A DNA stretch of 64,000 nucleotides from Gilvimarinus sp. DA14 (GTDB taxonomy: Bacteria > Pseudomonadota > Gammaproteobacteria > Pseudomonadales > Cellvibrionaceae). Positions 7,149-16,124 of the stretch are shown in pieces. Position 1 is the stretch's first letter. Each line of letters opens with the position of its first letter. The stretch lies in the NCBI RefSeq assembly GCF_024204685.1, contig NZ_CP100350.1:496001-560000 (forward strand), written 5' to 3'. The notes under the pieces are model-generated. The model made no database searches, was not told the origin of the DNA, and was given only the letters and a program-made list of their open reading frames with translations. A program made the translations under genes and the position numbers.

Positions 7149-8663
7149 ATGGGCGAGTTAGAACGTATAGCGCTGGCAGCAATGCTGGCGCTTTTGTTTT
7201 TATTGTTCACCTGGTTTTGCTATCACCGCCATGGCTGGCGCCCGCGGCGCAAAGCGGTAAGCGGCAATCTGGTGATTGCCTACGCCAGTCAAAGTGGCCG
7301 CTCTCACGCACTGGCCGAGCAGTGCTGGCGAGGGTTTGAGGGCAGGGCGAGCCTGATAAATGTCAATCAATTAAGCCCACAAACCCTTTCGCAAACTCGG
7401 CAGCTGCTAATATTCGCCAGCACCTACGGTGAGGGTGAAGCGCCCGATAATGGCGCTCTTTTTGAAAAGAATCTTGCCAAGCAATCAAACGCTGAGTGGA
7501 ATTTCGCTAGTACCGAGTATGCCGTTATAGCCCTGGGTGATTCTTACTACACAGATTTTTGCGCATATGGTTACCGAGTGCATAGCGTTCTAGAGCGGCT
7601 TGAAGCTCGGCCTTTAGCGCAATGTATAACACTCGATGCCAGTAAGCCCGAACAGGAGCAAGCCGCACTATTGCAGGTGCAGCGCCTAGTACATTCTATG
7701 GGTGGTAATTTTATCGCCGATAGTGCCGAGCATAATCTTATTCCCGAACGGCACACAGTGTCTCTACTAAAGCGCAAGCGGCTTAATCCGAAAAGCCCCG
7801 GTGCGCCGCTTTACCATTTGCAGTTAACAAGTGCACCGGACTTGAGTTATAGCGCAGGAGATATCGCCGAGGTGTTTCCCCGACATAATCAACGAACCTG
7901 TCAGCAGCAGTTGGCACAGCTTGGACTGAGCGAAACGGCCGTTATCTCGGTGCAGGAAAAAACCTACAATGCCATCGAGTGGCTGGCAACTCGCCAGTGG
8001 CCCTTGCCGGATAAACCGGCTGATATAGCACCAGAGAAATGGTTGGCGGAATTACCCGAGGTGGCGCCGCGTCAGTACACCATTGCCAATGCTTTCGATT
8101 GTGCAAATCTGCAGTTGGTGGTGCGCCAACAAGTTAATCAGCAGGGCGAGCTGGGCTTGGCTTCTGGTTGGTTAACCGAGCATATGCAGCTCGATGAAAA
8201 ACTGGAAATATCGGTTCTCGACAATCAAGAGTTTCACACTCCGCCGCCTGCGCAGCCGTTAATTTTAATTGGCAATGGTTCTGGTATTGCCGGGCTACGC
8301 GCGCACTGGCAACAGCGTGCCCGCACCGGTGGCGAGCCCGTTTGGTTACTGTACGGGGAGCGAGATCCGCACAGCGATAAACCTTTCGCCGATGAATGTG
8401 CCGAGCTAAAAGCGCAGGGCGTATTGCAACAGATCGATTTAGTCTATTCCCGCAACGGCGAGCACTCGCAGTATGTGCAAGATCGCTTACTACAGCGCGG
8501 CGAGTTATTGCAGCAGTGGCTGCAAAATGACGCTTGCATTTATGTGTGCGGCAGCCGGGTGGGCATGGGGCAGGGCGTTCACAGCGCACTGCAAAGCCTT
8601 TTAGGTGAAGAGCGTTTACAGCAATTGCAGGCCGATGGTCGCTACCGGCGTGATGTGTATTAA
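7149..8663 (+). CDS. Membrane-anchored diflavin reductase (CysJ/CPR-like)
   Basis: 504 aa. One N-terminal membrane helix (about residues 7-25) is followed by a basic stop-transfer segment, so the catalytic part should be cytoplasmic. The flavodoxin domain starts LVIAYASQSGRSHALAEQ at residue 41, with the FMN loop STYGEGEAPDNG about 92-103 and ALGDSYYTDFC about 127-137. A ferredoxin-NADP reductase-like half follows: RQYTIANA binds FAD, GNGSGIAGLRAH is the pyridine nucleotide loop, YVCGSRVGMGQGV is about residue 463, and the terminus is YRRDVY. These match sulfite reductase alpha / cytochrome P450 reductase architecture. It probably passes NADPH electrons through FAD and FMN to membrane or periplasmic partners encoded in the operon. 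It follows the DUF4198 gene by 3 bases. Confidence 0.9.
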   Translation: MGELERIALAAMLALLFLLFTWFCYHRHGWRPRRKAVSGNLVIAYASQSGRSHALAEQCWRGFEGRASLINVNQLSPQTLSQTRQLLIFASTYGEGEAPDNGALFEKNLAKQSNAEWNFASTEYAVIALGDSYYTDFCAYGYRVHSVLERLEARPLAQCITLDASKPEQEQAALLQVQRLVHSMGGNFIADSAEHNLIPERHTVSLLKRKRLNPKSPGAPLYHLQLTSAPDLSYSAGDIAEVFPRHNQRTCQQQLAQLGLSETAVISVQEKTYNAIEWLATRQWPLPDKPADIAPEKWLAELPEVAPRQYTIANAFDCANLQLVVRQQVNQQGELGLASGWLTEHMQLDEKLEISVLDNQEFHTPPPAQPLILIGNGSGIAGLRAHWQQRARTGGEPVWLLYGERDPHSDKPFADECAELKAQGVLQQIDLVYSRNGEHSQYVQDRLLQRGELLQQWLQNDACIYVCGSRVGMGQGVHSALQSLLGEERLQQLQADGRYRRDVY

Positions 8664-8672
8664 GAAGGTTTT

Positions 8673-9641
8673 ATGGCATTGAAAAATAAACGGCGGCGAT
8701 GCGTGTGTGCAGCGCTCGCATCAGGAGTGCTTGTAATGCTTGGCTTCACCTCGAGCCAGATTAGCGCGCAGCCCAGCCAGAGGATTGAGAAAAACAGCGT
8801 CTTTGTCACCGGATCCCGGCACTATCACACCCACCAATTTACTTTGCCCGGGCCCGCCGGTCACGCGCCCTATCAAGTGAGTATTGCCTGGCCGCAAGGC
8901 GATATTCCCGCCGATGGTTTTGCCGCGGTATACGCGCTGGACGGTACGGCCGTAACGGGGCAGTTGACCGAGCCATTGTTGGCACAGTTACGTGCGGCCG
9001 GTGGTCCGGCCATTATTGCGCTGGGGCACGACGTCAATAAACGCTTTGCGTCGCTCGAGCGTACCTATGATTACACCCCGCCCAACGCACAGGGTGAGCC
9101 GCTCGACGATCCGATGGGGCGCGCGGGTGGCCGTGCACCCGAGTATTACCGTTTACTGGTAGAGAACATCATTCCCCGAGTGGAGAACATCGCTCCGTTA
9201 AATCCGCAGCAGCGAACCTTGTGGGGGCATTCCTACGGCGGTTTGTTCGCACTTTGGAGCGCATTTTTTGGCGATGAAAGTTTTAACCGCATCGTCGCGG
9301 TGAGCCCCGCGCTTTGGTGGAATAATGGTGAGTTTTTACATCAGCTAAATACACAGCTAAATCTGGGCGAGAAACCTGAGCTGCGCTTGGATATTCACTC
9401 GGGCAGCGCCGAGCGCAAGGGGGGCGACACACCCATAAAGCGCCATGATAATCCCGCCATCAACAATATGATTCGCATGCGCAATCAGCTGCCCGCCGAG
9501 GCACTAAAAAGTTTTTGCCGTGATCTGCGTCGCGCAGGTGTTCGCGGTGACGATGCTGTGTTTGATGGCTTAAGCCACGGCGCCACTTTTTCACGCTCGT
9601 TTGAGTTGACCGTTAAAAATGATCCGGTAAACAACCCATAA
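8673..9641 (+). CDS. Exported alpha/beta esterase, IroE/Fes-like
   Basis: 322 aa with an N-terminal export signal (basic MALKNKRRR then a hydrophobic stretch ending near ISA-Q). It belongs to the putative esterase (Fes/IroE/EstD) branch of alpha/beta hydrolases: the nucleophile elbow GHSYGG is about residues 189-194, followed by VAVSPALWW, and a C-terminal LSHGATF supplies a likely catalytic His. Members hydrolyse ester siderophores such as enterobactin or salmochelin. As the last gene of a Fur-box operon with a reductase, it probably releases iron from an imported ester siderophore in the periplasm; the substrate is inferred. Some relatives act on other esters. Confidence 0.82.
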   Translation: MALKNKRRRCVCAALASGVLVMLGFTSSQISAQPSQRIEKNSVFVTGSRHYHTHQFTLPGPAGHAPYQVSIAWPQGDIPADGFAAVYALDGTAVTGQLTEPLLAQLRAAGGPAIIALGHDVNKRFASLERTYDYTPPNAQGEPLDDPMGRAGGRAPEYYRLLVENIIPRVENIAPLNPQQRTLWGHSYGGLFALWSAFFGDESFNRIVAVSPALWWNNGEFLHQLNTQLNLGEKPELRLDIHSGSAERKGGDTPIKRHDNPAINNMIRMRNQLPAEALKSFCRDLRRAGVRGDDAVFDGLSHGATFSRSFELTVKNDPVNNP

Positions 9642-9673
9642 AAAAACCGGGGCGTTTTACGCCCCGGTTTTTT
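9641..9673. terminator. Bidirectional intrinsic terminator
   Basis: A perfect 12-bp stem AAAACCGGGGCG / CGCCCCGGTTTT with loop TTTTA, flanked by A-runs and T-runs, serves both the esterase operon (plus) and the RND operon (minus) converging here. Confidence 0.93.
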
Positions 9674-9690
9674 GCTTTTGAATTTTGTGC

Positions 9691-12600
9691 TTAACTCGCT
9701 CGCTTTTGTTTTAGCTCTAACACACTGATTAACAGCGCGGGTAATACCGTCAGGCTGATCAGGGTTGAAACCGCGATACCGCAGAGCACAATAATTCCCA
9801 CACCGCGATACAGTTCGGCGCCCTCGCCAGGCAAAAGTACCAGCGGCGCCAGGCCGCATAAAGTGGTAACGGTGGACATCACAATCGGTTTGAGCCGGGT
9901 TGCCAGCGCGTCCATTACCGCTTGATAAACCGATGTGCTAGCCTCGCTTAAATTGCGGCGGGTTTGGTCCACAATCAAAATGGGGTTGTTGACTACGGTG
10001 CCCAGCAAAATCAAAAAGCCCAGCATGGTAATCATATCGAAGGGTTGATGAAATCCGCCCAGCCCCATCGCTTGCACCGCACTGCCTACACCGTTTATCG
10101 CTACCAAACCCAATAAGCCACCGGCCATGCCCAAGGGCACGGTCGCCATAATAAACAGCGGATAACCCCAGTGTTTAAAAATGGCCACCAGCAGCAGGTA
10201 GGACAGTACCAGCGCCACCAAAAAGTTACCCGAAAGCGCATTGCGGGTTTGTTCCAGCTGGTCGGCCGCGCCGCCGATGCGGATATCGACCCCGGGCAAT
10301 AAATCCCCCTGGTCGCGCAACTTGGGTAGCAATTGCTCGCGCACCATCTGTTCGGCGCGCTCCAGTGCTACCTCGCGCGGGGGAATAATATAAACGGTGA
10401 CTGTGCGACGGCCGTTAACCCGGCGCAAGCTTTCGCTGTCTGACTTTTCCACCAGATCCGCAAGGGCCGACAAAGGCAGCAAGCCTGCGCTGGTGGATAC
10501 AGGAGCCTGGCTGAGTTGTTCCAGGCTCTGGCGGTTGCCGGCATCGGAGAATAAAAAGACATCGACTTTGTCATCGTCAATAATCAGCTCGTCCACATAA
10601 GCGCCGTCACTGAGCGCGGCAATCACATAACCCAGTTCATCGGCGTCCATACCCACTTCGGCCAATCGCTGCCAGCGCGGTTGCAATTCGACCAGCGGCT
10701 GATCCAGCGTCAAGGATGACGGGTTGGAATCCACCTGCGGGTTGTCAAACACATCGCTGGCTAAACGGTAAATAGCATCGGCGGCGCGATACAAGGCGGT
10801 TTGCTCGGTGCCGCTAATGTCCAGTGCCACCGCGCGGGTGCCGCCGTCATTACTGGTAATAATCGAGCCACGCGATGAGAAGGCGCGCATGCCCGGATAG
10901 GCGCGGAATTTTTCGGTGATGGTCTCCATCATGACGGCGATATGATCCGGGTTCACCGGCTCGCTCAAAAACCAAATGCGTCCCACCTGGACCGACAGCA
11001 TGTAGTACTTGAGCGGCGGCATGGCTGTTTCGCCCGCTTCGAACGCGCTGGGGTCACTTTGCAAATGCTGATCGAAATAGGGGCGCAGCTCTTCGGCAAT
11101 TTTTTCCATGTGCGACATGTTGTAGCCGGGCGGGGCGATCATCATGGAAAAAGCTTTGGGCTCTTCGCCCTCGGGCAGGTATTCGGCCTCGGGCATCAGC
11201 AGCCAGCTGCCGCCTAAAAACAGCAAAATCGCGCCGATTAAAATGATGCCGCGCGCCTTGGTTTTTTGCAGCAGGGCGGGAATAAATTTGGGGAGTGTTA
11301 AGGTCACGGCCTCGGCTTTGCTGCGGCACACTAAATTTGCACTGGCGGCCGGCACCACCCAAATCGCTACCAGCATGGAGGCGATAATCGCCGCGGAAAT
11401 AGCGATGGCAATATCCGAATACAGTTGTCCGGCTTCTTGCTCAATAAACAAAATAGGGGCGAAGACCAGTACCGTGGTAAGGGTAGAGGCGAGCACCGCA
11501 GGCCAGACTTCGGTTACGCCGGTAATGGCCGCGTCCAGGGCGTTGAGGCCCCGGCGCCGCGCCTGGTTTATGTTCTCTAGCACCACAATGGTGTTATCCA
11601 CTGTCATGCCAATGGCAAAGGCCACCCCCGCTAGGGAGATCACATTAACGGTGCGGCCAAACATTAACAGCCCTAGAAAAGCGGCGATGGTACAAATCGG
11701 AATACCCATAACGCCCACCAGGGTGGAGCGGGGGCTTTTAAAAAACCAAAACATCACCAAAGTGGCCAGTACCGCGCCGAGGAACAGGTTGGTCCAAACG
11801 TTTTTAACCGAGCCTTCAACATAGCGCACATCGTCGCTCATTAGCGACATAGTCAAGCCGTTGGCAGCCAGTTGGTCGCGGTTGATGCGCTCGACCACGG
11901 CCATCATCTCTTCTTTAATGGCCATGACATTGGCGCCGCTTTCGCGTTTCACCGATACGGTTAACGAGCGCTCGCCATTGCTGTAGGTCATGGCGCGAAG
12001 CTCAAAGTGATCCAGTGAAATATCGGCCACATGCTTAAGTAAAATACTGGTTTGCCCGCGCTGCGTAATGACTAGATTCTCCAGCGCCTGGGCGGATTCA
12101 AACCGGCCCACCATACGCATTAGGTAGCGGCGTTTGCCGCTGTCAATGTCGCCCGCCGAGCTGTCGCGGTTGCGCGCGCGAATGGCGTTGCGCACATCGG
12201 TTAAGCTGACGCCGCGACTGGCGAGTTTTTGTGGGTCCACCAGAATTTGCACCTGACGTAACGCACCGCCGTTAACATCCACTTGTGATACACCCGTCAC
12301 CCGTTCCATCTGCGGGCGAATGTTGTCTTCGGCGTAATCGCGCAGCAGGTCAACGTCCAGGTTGCGCGGGTTGCCGGGCAGGGGCTTTAAGGTGAAGTAC
12401 ATAAACGCGTTGCTGGAAAACGCGCTGCTGTAAAGTACCGGCTGATCGACATTCTCGGGGTAACTGGGCACCTGCGACAGGGCATTGCTGACGTTAATCA
12501 GCGCCTCGGTAATGTCCACGCCGAAGGGAAATTCCAGGGCAATCTCGGCCTGGCCGGTTTCGGCAAAGCTGGACATGCGCTTCATGTCGGGGATTGAGCG

Positions 12601-12807
12601 CAGGTAACGCTCCTGCTCAATCAGAATTTCTTTTTCCACATCCTGCGGTGTGGCGCCCGCCCAGCGGGTGACCACACTGATGGTGCGCACTTCCAAATCG
12701 GGAATCATCTGCACCGGAATTTTCAGCGCGGCCACTGTGCCCAGTACACACAGGATCAGTACACCCACTGCCACCAAAATGGCGTGTTTAACGGCTCCTG
12801 CCAGCAT
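9691..12807 (-). CDS. RND efflux permease, HAE-type
   Basis: 1038 aa inner-membrane proton-driven transporter (AcrB/MexB superfamily). It has 12 predicted helices and two large periplasmic loops. The TM4 motif GMTVDNTIVVLENINQ carries the proton-relay aspartate typical of drug (HAE) pumps, unlike the heavy-metal D-F-G-x-x-V-D-G pattern in the other pump at 41649. The porter opening PDLEVRTISVVTRWAGATPQDVEKEI is typical of the family; length is normal. Its ATG overlaps the adaptor gene stop (TAATG), so the two are translationally coupled. No outer-membrane factor is adjacent, so a TolC encoded elsewhere is presumably used. Substrate unknown. Confidence 0.93.
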   Translation of the reverse strand: MLAGAVKHAILVAVGVLILCVLGTVAALKIPVQMIPDLEVRTISVVTRWAGATPQDVEKEILIEQERYLRSIPDMKRMSSFAETGQAEIALEFPFGVDITEALINVSNALSQVPSYPENVDQPVLYSSAFSSNAFMYFTLKPLPGNPRNLDVDLLRDYAEDNIRPQMERVTGVSQVDVNGGALRQVQILVDPQKLASRGVSLTDVRNAIRARNRDSSAGDIDSGKRRYLMRMVGRFESAQALENLVITQRGQTSILLKHVADISLDHFELRAMTYSNGERSLTVSVKRESGANVMAIKEEMMAVVERINRDQLAANGLTMSLMSDDVRYVEGSVKNVWTNLFLGAVLATLVMFWFFKSPRSTLVGVMGIPICTIAAFLGLLMFGRTVNVISLAGVAFAIGMTVDNTIVVLENINQARRRGLNALDAAITGVTEVWPAVLASTLTTVLVFAPILFIEQEAGQLYSDIAIAISAAIIASMLVAIWVVPAASANLVCRSKAEAVTLTLPKFIPALLQKTKARGIILIGAILLFLGGSWLLMPEAEYLPEGEEPKAFSMMIAPPGYNMSHMEKIAEELRPYFDQHLQSDPSAFEAGETAMPPLKYYMLSVQVGRIWFLSEPVNPDHIAVMMETITEKFRAYPGMRAFSSRGSIITSNDGGTRAVALDISGTEQTALYRAADAIYRLASDVFDNPQVDSNPSSLTLDQPLVELQPRWQRLAEVGMDADELGYVIAALSDGAYVDELIIDDDKVDVFLFSDAGNRQSLEQLSQAPVSTSAGLLPLSALADLVEKSDSESLRRVNGRRTVTVYIIPPREVALERAEQMVREQLLPKLRDQGDLLPGVDIRIGGAADQLEQTRNALSGNFLVALVLSYLLLVAIFKHWGYPLFIMATVPLGMAGGLLGLVAINGVGSAVQAMGLGGFHQPFDMITMLGFLILLGTVVNNPILIVDQTRRNLSEASTSVYQAVMDALATRLKPIVMSTVTTLCGLAPLVLLPGEGAELYRGVGIIVLCGIAVSTLISLTVLPALLISVLELKQKRAS

Positions 12808-13865
12808 TAGCGCACCTCACCCGTATTGCCGACCACTTCAACGGTTTGGCCGTCTTGTAGCAGCTCGTTGCCCTCGGTAACTACCGATTGGCCAACCTCA
12901 AGGCCCGAGAGTATTTCAATATGGCCGTTGACTCGTTGGCCAATTTCAACACTTTGGCGCTTGGCTCGATTTTGCTCCACCACGAATACGCTGTAGCGGC
13001 GGTCGGGCTGGCGCAATAGCGCGTCACTCGGAATCATGACCACGCTGGCCTCGCTGTGATTAAGAGGGATGCTGACTCGCGCTGACAGCCCCGCTTGCAG
13101 TTCGTCGGTTTGGGGCAGGGCAAGGCGGAGTAAAAAGCTGCGGTTCAGGCTGTCGATGACGGGGATTTTGGCCAGTATTTGCGCGTCGTAGGTGGTATCA
13201 CTGTGGGCATCAAAGCGCACCTTCACCTTGGCATTATCTTGCAGACGGTTTACGTATTCTTGCGGCACGGCAATGTCCAGCCACAGAGTTTGATTACTGA
13301 CCAGCTCAAAGGCGGGATCCCCCCGGTTTAGCCACTCGCCCAAGTCTATGTTGCGCTGGGCAATGACACCGCTAAAGGGGGCGTATAGCTGATGCCGGGC
13401 CACCAGCTCTTGCTGGTAATCGAGTTCGGCCTGGGCGCGAGCGCGATTAGCTTTTGCCTCGGCTACCAGAGATTCTCGCTGCGCCAGCTCGGTCTGCGCG
13501 ACAAACTGCTTATCGCTGAGCGCACGGGCTTCATCCAGGCGGCGCTGGGCTTCTTTTAACACCACATCTTGCTGGGTGAGGGCGGCTTGCAAGCTGGCAA
13601 CTTGGGCTTGAGCGAGGGCGGCATCCAGCTCGAGCAACAGGTCGCCTTTTTTTACGGTATCACCTGCCTCGGCGTGCAGGGCAGTGACTATACCTTCATT
13701 CAGGCTGGACAGCTCGGCGTGTTCGGCGGCGCGCGTGGTGCCGGTTAGCGCCAGTGTGCGCTGCACCGAGTCGGCCGTAATAGGAGATACCACCACCCGC
13801 GCGGCATCCTGTGCAAACACGCTGACGGCCCACAACAATGCCGCCACAGAAATAATGTACTTCAT
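12807..13865 (-). CDS. RND periplasmic adaptor (membrane fusion protein)
   Basis: 352 aa with a signal peptide (MKYIISVAALLWAVSVFA). Halves of the lipoyl/barrel-sandwich domain (EGIVTALHAEAGDTVKKGDLLLELD and LYAPFSGVIAQRNIDLGEWL) flank a helical hairpin of about 75 residues rich in Ala/Gln/Glu, followed by beta-barrel and membrane-proximal domains (ALLRQPDRRYSVFVVEQNRAK; VTEGNELLQDGQTVEVVG). It has no lipobox cysteine, unlike AcrA. It links the downstream permease to an outer-membrane channel. First gene of a two-gene operon; the promoter should lie in 13866-14000. Confidence 0.92.
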   Translation of the reverse strand: MKYIISVAALLWAVSVFAQDAARVVVSPITADSVQRTLALTGTTRAAEHAELSSLNEGIVTALHAEAGDTVKKGDLLLELDAALAQAQVASLQAALTQQDVVLKEAQRRLDEARALSDKQFVAQTELAQRESLVAEAKANRARAQAELDYQQELVARHQLYAPFSGVIAQRNIDLGEWLNRGDPAFELVSNQTLWLDIAVPQEYVNRLQDNAKVKVRFDAHSDTTYDAQILAKIPVIDSLNRSFLLRLALPQTDELQAGLSARVSIPLNHSEASVVMIPSDALLRQPDRRYSVFVVEQNRAKRQSVEIGQRVNGHIEILSGLEVGQSVVTEGNELLQDGQTVEVVGNTGEVR

Positions 13866-14254
13866 CCCAGTTACCTTTTTATTCGCTGTCTCGATTAACG
13901 GCTTTTTCCAGAGGGTGGATCACACACGTTTGTGCGCTCTAAAACCGCATCTCACATTACCATAAATAAGAACTACTTCTATTTGAAATGATGTTTTTTT
14001 ACATAGTCACGGAACTTGTTATGCAAGTAAGCGAGGGGCGATTATGTCAGGGGAATGACAAGGTTTAATTTTTGGACAGCGAGTTGGGATAATCGCCGCG
14101 ACTAATGACACTTTTGAAAGTTGGGAGACTTAAACTCTGGGTGCAGCAGCGATAGTAGCTTTTATTTTAATAAAAAGGACTTCGTGGAATGGCGCGTCGC
14201 AAAGATACACCAGCAGCCAATAAATACCGCTGGCATATCTGATTTAAAACTACG
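13866..14254. other. Intergenic region between RND operon and purK
   Basis: Non-coding, AT-rich around 13960-14000. It presumably holds the minus-strand promoter of the RND operon and the 3' end of the purEK transcript. Only a 17-residue plus-strand frame (14189-14242) stands out. No repeat or strong hairpin was noticed. Confidence 0.5.
14189..14242 (+). CDS. Possible 17-aa micro-ORF
   Basis: ATG at 14189 follows AAAAAGGACTTCGTGGA, a fair Shine-Dalgarno, and encodes MARRKDTPAANKYRWHI before a TGA. It is very basic, has no known match, and converges on the purK 3' end. It may be a gene remnant or chance. Confidence 0.15.
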   Translation: MARRKDTPAANKYRWHI

Positions 14255-15376
14255 CTAGTTTCGGTAAACTTTTTCTTTAAGTGTTTTTAAGCGCGTTTTT
14301 ACGGCATTGGGGTTTGTATCCGTAAGCACTAAGTGACCCAGTTTGCGTCCAGGCCGTACTGATTTGTTGTACCAGTCCAGCGCAACCTTATCTTCCATTT
14401 GCGTGTTTTGATCCAGTTCAACACCCAGCAAATTTAACATGCCTGCACTACCCATTAGCTCGGTTGAGCCTAGCGGCCAGCCCGCTATCGCACGCATATG
14501 GTTCTGAAACTGACTGGCCACACTGCAGTGCATGGTCCAGTGGCCGCTGTTGTGAACACGCGGCGCCAGTTCGTTTACCCACAGTTGGTCCTGAGTAACA
14601 AAACATTCCATCGCCATTACACCCACGTAATCAAGCTTTTCCAAAAGTCGTTGGATGCTGGCTTGGCCTTGCTCTGTAAGGGCGCTGGATAAATCCGGGG
14701 CAGGGGAGACCGAGTGCAACAAGATGCCATTGTCGTGCACATTTTCGGTGGCCGGGTAAAAGCGCACTTCGCCGTTTGTGGCACGCATAGCAATAAAAGA
14801 AACCTCGCGGTCGAACTTCATAAACGGCTCAGCCACATAGGGCACGGCGCCGTCAGACTGGGGCTCAAAATGCGCGTCCTTAATAAATTGCTCTACATCT
14901 TCGTCGTTGAACAAACGCCACTGGGCTTTGCCGTCATAGCCTTGCTCGGTGTGTTTTAACACCATCGGAAAACCTAACTCAGCTACCGCTGTTTGCAGAT
15001 CTTCTGCCGCGCCCACGCTTACAAACGGAGTGTGCGATACCTCGCAATCAATCAGCAGTTGTTTTTCGCGGCGGCGGTTTTGACAATGGTAAATCGCGGT
15101 CGGATTCGGGTGTACACTGCAATGTTTGGCCAATTTTTTTAACGGGTCTAAGGAACACTGTTCGCGCTCGACCGTCACCACATCTGGCTCGCCTGCGGCC
15201 TTAAATAAGGCATCGGCGGTGGGGTAATCTTCCACCGCGATTATGTTTCCCAACCCGGTTACCGGTGCTGTATCTTCATTGTTTTCCGATAAAAAGCTGA
15301 AGCTCATGCCCATGGGGATACCCGCCAGGGCCATCATCCTTGCCAGCTGGCCACAGCCAAGAATGGCAACATGCAT
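14255..15376 (-). CDS. purK: N5-carboxyaminoimidazole ribonucleotide synthase
   Basis: 373 aa ATP-grasp enzyme converting AIR, bicarbonate and ATP to N5-CAIR in purine biosynthesis. The N-terminus [19 protein letters not shown] is the typical PurK nucleotide-fold start; VVTVEREQ is about residue 71 and PMVLKHTEQGYDGKAQW about 138-154 supplies the ATP-binding lysine and loop; VNELAPRVHNSGHWT about 264-278 is the conserved PurK active-site motif. The ATG overlaps the purE stop by one base, giving the normal purE-purK operon. Length is near the usual 355-380. Confidence 0.96.
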   Translation of the reverse strand: MHVAILGCGQLARMMALAGIPMGMSFSFLSENNEDTAPVTGLGNIIAVEDYPTADALFKAAGEPDVVTVEREQCSLDPLKKLAKHCSVHPNPTAIYHCQNRRREKQLLIDCEVSHTPFVSVGAAEDLQTAVAELGFPMVLKHTEQGYDGKAQWRLFNDEDVEQFIKDAHFEPQSDGAVPYVAEPFMKFDREVSFIAMRATNGEVRFYPATENVHDNGILLHSVSPAPDLSSALTEQGQASIQRLLEKLDYVGVMAMECFVTQDQLWVNELAPRVHNSGHWTMHCSVASQFQNHMRAIAGWPLGSTELMGSAGMLNLLGVELDQNTQMEDKVALDWYNKSVRPGRKLGHLVLTDTNPNAVKTRLKTLKEKVYRN

Positions 15377-15858
15377 TATTCAACCTCCACAGGAACAGAG
15401 TCAGTCTGACGGGTGCGCCACTCGATAAAGCGTTTGCTTAATTCCGCGTCGCTAAGGGCAAGAATTTGCGCCGCCATAACACCGGCGTTAGCCGCGCCAG
15501 CCTCACCAATAGCCTGTGTGGCAACCGCAACGCCCTTGGGCATCTGCACAATAGAAAGCAGGCTGTCCAAGCCTTTTAACTGACGACTGGAAACCGGCAC
15601 AGCCACCACAGGAATATGCGTCATCGCGGCGGTCATTCCCGGCAGGTGTGCTGCACCTCCCGCACCAGCAATAATCACCTGAATTCCGCGCCCGGGCGCT
15701 TCTTCTGCAAATTCACATAAGCGCTGTGGCGTACGGTGCGCTGAAACCACGCGGGTTTCATAAGCAACACCCAGCTCATCTAATACGTCGGCGGCCAAAC
15801 GCATAGTCGGCCAGTCGGAACGGGAACCCATAATGATGCTGACAACGGGATCTTGCAT
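15376..15858 (-). CDS. purE: N5-carboxyaminoimidazole ribonucleotide mutase
   Basis: 160 aa, class I PurE, converting N5-CAIR to [14 protein letters not shown] near residues 9-18, SAHRTP about 44-49, and [12 protein letters not shown] about 72-83 are the conserved CAIR-binding motifs. I use ATG at 15858 ([12 protein letters not shown]), preceded by GAGGTT, rather than the 32-residue longer frame, because PurE proteins start just before the IIMGS strand. It is the first gene of the purEK operon. Confidence 0.96.
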   Translation of the reverse strand: MQDPVVSIIMGSRSDWPTMRLAADVLDELGVAYETRVVSAHRTPQRLCEFAEEAPGRGIQVIIAGAGGAAHLPGMTAAMTHIPVVAVPVSSRQLKGLDSLLSIVQMPKGVAVATQAIGEAGAANAGVMAAQILALSDAELSKRFIEWRTRQTDSVPVEVE

Positions 15859-16124
15859 AAATAACCTCGAAATGGCGAGAGTCTGTAACGATAAGAAAAC
15901 CGCGCATTTTACCGGATTATGTCCAGATAATCCTAATTTTTGGTCTGTAGGCACCGAAAGGGACTGCCTGAGCGTGGTACGGCGGTGTTTACTGCCCGCA
16001 GGTGCGTATTCGGGGGTGTGATACAGAAGTAAAGCTAACCAATACTATATTTAACATAATATACATTATGCGCATATATGGTTTTACCCAGGTCGGGAAG
16101 CAGGCGCTGTATTACTATTGCTAC

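Noticed and set aside
11144-11824. 226-codon plus-strand ORF
   Set aside because: Lies wholly antisense to the clearly conserved RND permease; its translation shows no domain or RBS.
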